A stretch of 54,912 nucleotides of DNA, taken from assembly GCA_964645765.1 (NCBI GenBank), contig CAZYBE010000019.1, positions 1 to 54,912 on the forward strand. Direction: 5' to 3'. This DNA comes from CAZGMN01 sp964645765. GTDB taxonomy: Bacteria > Acidobacteriota > Aminicenantia > Aminicenantales > Aminicenantaceae. Each line of letters opens with the position of its first letter. The stretch's first letter is position 1. The translations under genes and the position numbers were made by a program. Below are positions 50,496 through 54,912 of this stretch, piece after piece. The notes under the pieces were generated by a model. It searched no databases. It worked only from the letters and a program-made list of their open reading frames with translations, and was not told the DNA's origin.

Positions 50496-51002
50496 TTATT
50501 TCTTGAGGCTGAGCTCGATGAGGGGTCTCTCGGAATCGACAAGGTCGCCGGCAGAGACAAAAATCTTCTTCACATACCCTTCGATCGAAGATTTTATCTC
50601 GTTTTCCATCTTCATCGCCTCGACGATGGCCAAGGTCTGATTCTTCCTGACCTCTTCCTTTTCAGATACGTTGATTTTTATGACCTTGCCAGGCATGGGA
50701 GCCTTGATCAACAACTCAACGTCCTTTGTCTTCTCCTCCCCGGCCTGGAAGCTTTCCCTTTCTCGAGAAGGTTCCTGGACGATGAATTGCTGCCCGTCAA
50801 GATAAAAGTATTTCTTATCCTTTTCCCTGGCGATATAGACCAAGTGGGAGCGGCCCTCGATGAGAATGGAAACAGCGTTAGCAGAGATGAAGCGGATATC
50901 TGCCTCAAAGGTTTTTTCCCCGTCTGAAACGATAAAGACATTTTCTTTTTTCTCAAGGAATATCTTGTGCAGGGTGTTATCGACTAAAAATTCAAAGTCC
51001 AC
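50496..51002 (-). CDS. Biotin carboxyl carrier protein of an acyl-CoA carboxylase
   Basis: The 168-residue protein has an N-terminal domain (1-90) and a C-terminal biotinyl domain. EAMKMENE contains the biotin-accepting Lys at about 131, and APMPGKVIKINV begins the hairpin. It carries carboxyl-biotin between the upstream biotin carboxylase (51004-52509) and carboxyltransferase (53305-54912). In most methylcrotonyl-CoA carboxylases this domain is fused to the alpha subunit; here it is separate. GTG start with GGGAGG 7 bases upstream. Last gene of the operon. Confidence 0.9.
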   Translation of the reverse strand: MDFEFLVDNTLHKIFLEKKENVFIVSDGEKTFEADIRFISANAVSILIEGRSHLVYIAREKDKKYFYLDGQQFIVQEPSRERESFQAGEEKTKDVELLIKAPMPGKVIKINVSEKEEVRKNQTLAIVEAMKMENEIKSSIEGYVKKIFVSAGDLVDSERPLIELSLKK

Positions 51003-51003
51003 T

Positions 51004-52509
51004 CTATTTCCCTCCCAATCGCCATCTCCCCAGAGTCTGCCAGGGCGAAGAAACCTCTTTTTGCACTGCCGCCGCGCCTTTCCCTGCAGATGTTTGATTC
51101 AGGCTGTCAAAGGCTGAGGCGATAAGGGCCAGCCTCAAATTTTCTTCGGTTTTTTCCTTCCCCTCCCAGCCGTCAAAATATTGTTTGATGAAATGGGTCG
51201 TGGTTTTCCCTGCTTTGAACTGGGGATGGTTGACGACATCCTTGAGAAAATCGATAGTGGTCTTAATGCCCAGGATGACATAATCTTCAAGCGCCCTGAG
51301 CATCCTCTGACAAGCCATTCGCCTGTTCTCGGCCCAGACGATGAGCTTGGCCAGGATGGGGTCGTAGTAGATGGGCACGTCACAGCCGCTGTAAATTCCG
51401 CAATCATGACGAACTCCAGGGCCCTTTGGCTCCTTGATGAAGAGGACCTTCCCTGACGAAGGCAGGAAATTGCTTCGAGGGTCCTCGGCATAGATTCGGC
51501 ATTCGATGGCATGACCTCGCTGCTTCAGGTCTTCCTGCTTGAAGGGAAGCTTTTCTCCTGAAGCAATCAAAATCTGCTGGTGGACAAGGTCAACACCTGT
51601 GGTCAGCTCGGTGACTGGATGCTCGACCTGAAGACGGGCATTGACCTCAAGGAAATAGAAATTCTTGTCTTTATCCAGAAGAAACTCGACTGTTCCGGCA
51701 TTGTTATAGCCCGAGACCTGCAACACTTTTTTGGCTGTTTCACCCATGCGGAAGCGAAGCTCGGTGTCTAAAGCCTGAGAAGGAGTCTCTTCCACGATTT
51801 TCTGGTGCCTTCTCTGGATAGAGCATTCTCTCTCGAAAAGATGGACGATGTTTCCATGATTATCAGCCAAGCCCTGAAACTCGACATGCCTCGGCTCCTC
51901 GATGTACTTTTCGAGATACACGGACTCATCGCCAAAGGCCGACTTTGCTTCCCTCATGCCAGCTTCAAGGGAAGGCTTCAATTCTCCTGGGCTGGAGACA
52001 ATCCTCATTCCCTTTCCGCCGCCGCCGCCTGAAGCCTTGATCATCACCGGATAGCCTATCTTCTTTGCCTCTGTCTCAAGCTCGGAAAAATCTTTGGCGA
52101 TTCTCTTCATTCCAGGGATGATCAGAATCCCGGCTTTCTCCATCGTCTGGCGGGAGCGAACCTTGTCACCGACAAGCTCCAAAGCTCTGGAATTGGGACC
52201 GATGAAGACAATCTTCTCCTCTTCGCAGCGCCGGGAGAAATCAGAATTTTCCGCGAGAAAACCATAGCCGGGATGGATGGCCTCTGCGCCAGTCTGATGG
52301 GCAACCTGGATGATACGTTCCATATTGAGGTAGCTCTCGATGGCCGGAGCCGGGCCGATGCAGACTGCCTCATCAGCCATCTGGACATGAAGGCTGTTGC
52401 GGTCAACCTCGGAGTAAACGGCCACTGTCGGAATCGACATCTCCTGGCAGGCTTTGATGACGCGGACAGCAATCTCGCCCCGGTTGGCAACGAGTATTTT
52501 TTTAAACAT
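51004..52509 (-). CDS. Biotin carboxylase subunit of methylcrotonyl/acyl-CoA carboxylase
   Basis: The 501-residue ATP-grasp enzyme carboxylates biotin. It begins KKILVANRGEIAVRVI. It has ASGGGGGKGMRIV (ATP loop), FERECSIQRRHQKI, EVNARLQVEHPVTE (Mg site) and GHAIECRIYAEDP. The C-terminus ends without a biotinyl domain, consistent with the separate carrier that follows. I use ATG 52509; a GTG 15 bases upstream would overlap the hydratase gene. Cytoplasmic, part of a leucine-degradation-type operon. Confidence 0.92.
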   Translation of the reverse strand: MFKKILVANRGEIAVRVIKACQEMSIPTVAVYSEVDRNSLHVQMADEAVCIGPAPAIESYLNMERIIQVAHQTGAEAIHPGYGFLAENSDFSRRCEEEKIVFIGPNSRALELVGDKVRSRQTMEKAGILIIPGMKRIAKDFSELETEAKKIGYPVMIKASGGGGGKGMRIVSSPGELKPSLEAGMREAKSAFGDESVYLEKYIEEPRHVEFQGLADNHGNIVHLFERECSIQRRHQKIVEETPSQALDTELRFRMGETAKKVLQVSGYNNAGTVEFLLDKDKNFYFLEVNARLQVEHPVTELTTGVDLVHQQILIASGEKLPFKQEDLKQRGHAIECRIYAEDPRSNFLPSSGKVLFIKEPKGPGVRHDCGIYSGCDVPIYYDPILAKLIVWAENRRMACQRMLRALEDYVILGIKTTIDFLKDVVNHPQFKAGKTTTHFIKQYFDGWEGKEKTEENLRLALIASAFDSLNQTSAGKGAAAVQKEVSSPWQTLGRWRLGGK

Positions 52510-52511
52510 AA

Positions 52512-53303
52512 TTATTTGACCCACTTCGGCTTTCTCTTCTCCATAAAGGCTGCCATTCCTTCCTGTCCTTCTTCACTCACCCTCAGATCGGCAATCATCT
52601 TCGCTGTGTATTCTTTCGCTTCCTCGAAGCTCATCACAGGAATTCTCTGAATCAGCTCCTTGCAGCTTGCCATGGCTTTCGGGCCTGAGCTCAGGAGAAG
52701 CGCAACAATCTCCTCAACTTTTTTCCTCAGCTTTTCAAGAGGGACGACCTCGTTCACCAGCCCTATCTCAAGAGCTTCTTGAGCTGATATTCTTTTTCCT
52801 GTCAAGAAAAACTCTCTGGCCTTGCCTTCTCCTATCCTGCGGATAACATAAGGCGAGATGGCAGCAGGGACAAGGCCGATCTTGACCTCGCTCAGGCCAA
52901 ATATTGCGCCCTCTGCGGCAACGGCAATATCGCAGGCAGAGAGGAAGCCGTTGCCTCCGCCGATGGCTGTTCCATTGACCATGGCCACTGTGGGTTTGGG
53001 AAGGGTGTAGATTTTGTGGAGAACCTCTGCCAGATGAAGCGACTCCTCCAGATTCTGCTCGTAAGTATAATGGATGACTTCCCGCAGCCAGTTGATATCA
53101 GCTCCGGCGCAAAAAGATTTTCCCTCGCCGCTTAAAACCACAACCCGAATGGATTGGTCGGCTTTTGCTTTTTCAAAGGCGTCGTCAAGCTCAGAGATCA
53201 TCAAAGAATCGAAAGCGTTGTGGACATCAGGCCGGTTAAAGATAATGCGCGCAGCTCTATCCTCTTTGGAAAAAAGAATTGTTTTGTAAGCTTCCTCTGT
53301 CAT
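52512..53303 (-). CDS. Enoyl-CoA hydratase (methylglutaconyl-CoA hydratase-like)
   Basis: The 263-residue crotonase has CAGADINWLREV and VNGTAIGGGNGFLSACDIAVAAEGAIFGLSEVKIGLVPA, with the oxyanion Gly and catalytic Glu region. The combination with methylcrotonyl-CoA carboxylase subunits matches LiuC, which hydrates 3-methylglutaconyl-CoA in leucine breakdown. The frame extends further to 53348 but overlaps the carboxyltransferase end; ATG 53303 (MTEEAYKTIL) lies one base after that stop. General enoyl-CoA hydratase is the alternative. Confidence 0.87.
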   Translation of the reverse strand: MTEEAYKTILFSKEDRAARIIFNRPDVHNAFDSLMISELDDAFEKAKADQSIRVVVLSGEGKSFCAGADINWLREVIHYTYEQNLEESLHLAEVLHKIYTLPKPTVAMVNGTAIGGGNGFLSACDIAVAAEGAIFGLSEVKIGLVPAAISPYVIRRIGEGKAREFFLTGKRISAQEALEIGLVNEVVPLEKLRKKVEEIVALLLSSGPKAMASCKELIQRIPVMSFEEAKEYTAKMIADLRVSEEGQEGMAAFMEKRKPKWVK

Positions 53304-53304
53304 C

Positions 53305-54912
53305 TTACATCCTGAATATCCCGACCTTGTAGTCAGGAATAGGAGCATTGAGGCTCATCGCTATGCCCAGAGCAAGAGCTTGCCTGGTCTCGAGCGGGTC
53401 AAGAATTCCGTCATCCCAGAGCCTGGCTGTGCTGTAATAAGGGCTTGCTTCCTGTTCGTATTTCTCGAGGATGGGCCTCATCAACTTTTCCCTCTCCGCC
53501 TCGGGCATCTTCTTCCCTTCTTCCTCCAGCCTCTTCAATTTGACGGTAAGCAGAACACTGGCAGCCTGTTCTCCACCCATGACACTGATCCGGCCATTGG
53601 CCCATATCCAGAGCAGCCTTGGAGCATAGGCCCGGCCGCACATGGCATAATTGCCGGCTCCATACGAGCCGCCGACAATCACTGTAAACTTGGGGACATC
53701 GGCATTTGCTACGGCATGCACCAGCTTAGCTCCATCCTTAGCGATTCCGCGGTGCTCATACTGTTTCCCGACGATAAAGCCTGTTATATTCTGAAGGAAT
53801 ATCAGGGGAATCTTGCGCAAGGAACAGAGCGAAACAAAATGAGCTCCTTTCAGCGAGCTTTCAGAAAAAAGGACTCCATTGTTGCCGAGAATGCCCACAG
53901 GATAGCCCATGATGCGGGCAAAGCCGCAGATTAGTGTCTGGCCGTAAAGCTCCTTGAATTCCTGGAAACGGCTGCCGTCAACGATGCGGGCAATAATCTC
54001 CTTGATATTGAAGGGCTTCCTCAGACCCTGGGGAACAATTCCATAAACCTCTTCCGGGTCGTAGTGAGGGTCTTCGGGCTCGGCGATATCTAGCTTGAAT
54101 TTGTTCGGCGGGTCAAGTGTCTCGACGATGTTTCGGGCAATTTCCAGGGCGTGCTCGTCGTTGAGGGCATAATAATCGGAAACGCCAGATATTCGGCAGT
54201 GAACATCAGCTCCACCCAGGTCTTCGTCTGTCACTTCTTCGCCAGTGGCTGCCTTGACCAGAGGCGGGCCGCCGATAAATATCGTGCCCTGCCTGCGGAC
54301 GATGACCGTCTCATCACTCATCGCCGGCACATAGGCTCCTCCGGCTGTGCAGGAGCCCATGACGATCGAAATCTGAGGGATGCCGAGAGCAGAAAGCCGA
54401 GCCTGGTTATAGAAGATCCTGCCGAAATATTCCTTATCGGCAAAAGTCCCTGACTGATGAGGCAGGAATATTCCTCCAGAATCAACCAGATAAATACAAG
54501 GAAGGCGGTTCTGCAGGGCAATTTCCTGAGCCCTGACATGCTTCTTGATGGTCATCGGGAAATAGGTGCCGCCTTTGACAGTGGCATCGTTGGCCACAAC
54601 CAGGACTTCTCGGCCATGGACGACACCGATTCCAGTGATCATTCCTGCTCCAGGAGCTTCGTTCTCGTAGATATCGTAGGCAGCAAGAGGCGAAAGCTCC
54701 AGGAAAGCGCTGTTGCGGTCGAAAAGCTTCTCAAGTCTTTCTCTTGGCAGCAACTTTCCCCTTTCCTTGTGAAGCTTCCTGTACTTTGCCGGGCCTCCTT
54801 CCTGAACTTTGGAAAGCTTTTCCTTGTATTCGGCGACAATTCTCTTCATCGCCTCAAAATTCTCTTTATACTCTTTGCTCTTGATATCAACCTTGCTTTC
54901 GATTCGATACAT
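53305..54912 (-). CDS. mccB: Methylcrotonyl-CoA carboxylase beta subunit (carboxyltransferase)
   Basis: The 535-residue protein has the two crotonase-like halves of acyl-CoA carboxyltransferases. Features include RERLEKLFDRNSAFLELSPLA, IYLVDSGGIFLPHQ, VMGSCTAGGAYVPAMSDE, AATGEEVTDEDLGGADVHCRISG and GSYGAGNYAMCGRAYAPR. Length and these motifs fit methylcrotonyl- rather than propionyl- or acetyl-CoA carboxylase. It should join with the biotin carboxylase and carrier to carboxylate methylcrotonyl-CoA. The ATG is the very last codon of the window, so an upstream start cannot be excluded. First visible gene of the operon. Confidence 0.9.
   Translation of the reverse strand: MYRIESKVDIKSKEYKENFEAMKRIVAEYKEKLSKVQEGGPAKYRKLHKERGKLLPRERLEKLFDRNSAFLELSPLAAYDIYENEAPGAGMITGIGVVHGREVLVVANDATVKGGTYFPMTIKKHVRAQEIALQNRLPCIYLVDSGGIFLPHQSGTFADKEYFGRIFYNQARLSALGIPQISIVMGSCTAGGAYVPAMSDETVIVRRQGTIFIGGPPLVKAATGEEVTDEDLGGADVHCRISGVSDYYALNDEHALEIARNIVETLDPPNKFKLDIAEPEDPHYDPEEVYGIVPQGLRKPFNIKEIIARIVDGSRFQEFKELYGQTLICGFARIMGYPVGILGNNGVLFSESSLKGAHFVSLCSLRKIPLIFLQNITGFIVGKQYEHRGIAKDGAKLVHAVANADVPKFTVIVGGSYGAGNYAMCGRAYAPRLLWIWANGRISVMGGEQAASVLLTVKLKRLEEEGKKMPEAEREKLMRPILEKYEQEASPYYSTARLWDDGILDPLETRQALALGIAMSLNAPIPDYKVGIFRM

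Noticed and set aside
50286..50927. A 213-codon plus-strand frame over the biotin-carrier gene and its spacer
   Set aside because: It runs antisense to the biotinyl domain and through the hairpin at 50465, and it has no recognisable domain.

Overview
The window is about 55 kb of bacterial chromosome at moderate GC (roughly 45-48% by eye). No rRNA, phage, insertion sequence or CRISPR array was seen. LPS core genes (two-part RfaE, a heptosyltransferase) and several secreted or outer-membrane barrel-like proteins indicate a diderm. Three GH57 enzymes, a leucine-degradation carboxylase set, six-bladed beta-propeller proteins and abundant small palindromic repeats would suit an uncultured fermenter such as Aminicenantes or a relative. 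That placement is inference from gene content, not a marker-gene result.

Layout. 0.1-8.3 kb: alpha-glucan metabolism (two GH57 hydrolase/transferase genes, galT, a GH57 branching enzyme, and convergent glgA). 8.6-9.7 kb: a DUF502 membrane protein and a small exported protein. 10.0-15.3 kb: a tightly coupled set of a threonine-synthase-like PLP enzyme, a DUF1611 protein, a PP-loop ATPase with a Cys cluster and a dipeptide-epimerase-like enolase. I consider this the best candidate for an undescribed pathway, probably in glutamate or dipeptide stereochemistry. 15.3-25.8 kb: a NIF3 protein, then a six-gene coupled operon (tiny membrane protein, sodium/solute symporter, two paralogous secreted proteins around a degenerate M24 protein, PIG-L deacetylase) followed by a xylulokinase-type kinase. 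26-32.6 kb: lipoprotein, glutamine synthetase, saccharopine dehydrogenase-like protein, alpha/beta hydrolase, SH3/barrel protein and a small membrane protein. 32.9 kb: tRNA-Leu(CAA). 33.3-38.4 kb: two extended SDRs, a CPBP protease, a PAP2/IPC-synthase-like protein and a serine hydrolase. 38.8-44.9 kb: a DUF1122-like protein, LPS heptose genes, an isoprenylcysteine-methyltransferase-like protein, a GT39-type membrane protein and TrmH. 45-47.6 kb (minus): ECF sigma factor, anti-sigma factor and an HtrA-like protein that has lost its catalytic His and Asp. 47.8-49 kb: an MNT/HEPN toxin-antitoxin pair with tandem operators. 49.1-54.9 kb (minus): a beta-propeller protein next to a fragment of a biotin-carrier gene, then a methylcrotonyl-CoA carboxylase/enoyl-CoA hydratase operon.

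Intergenic DNA is rich in small structured repeats of at least five families. One family of about 140-160 bp (13970-14108 and 24080-24239) has terminal stems and an internal 12-bp hairpin that differ between copies but remain perfectly paired, through several compensatory changes. A hairpin of the form AAAAGGGGAC...GTCCCCTTTT recurs eight times and probably acts as a bidirectional terminator. Several genes lack a Shine-Dalgarno sequence and have a good -35/-10 pair ending 6-7 bases before ATG, which suggests leaderless transcripts.

All assignments come from reading motifs by eye. No database search was run.
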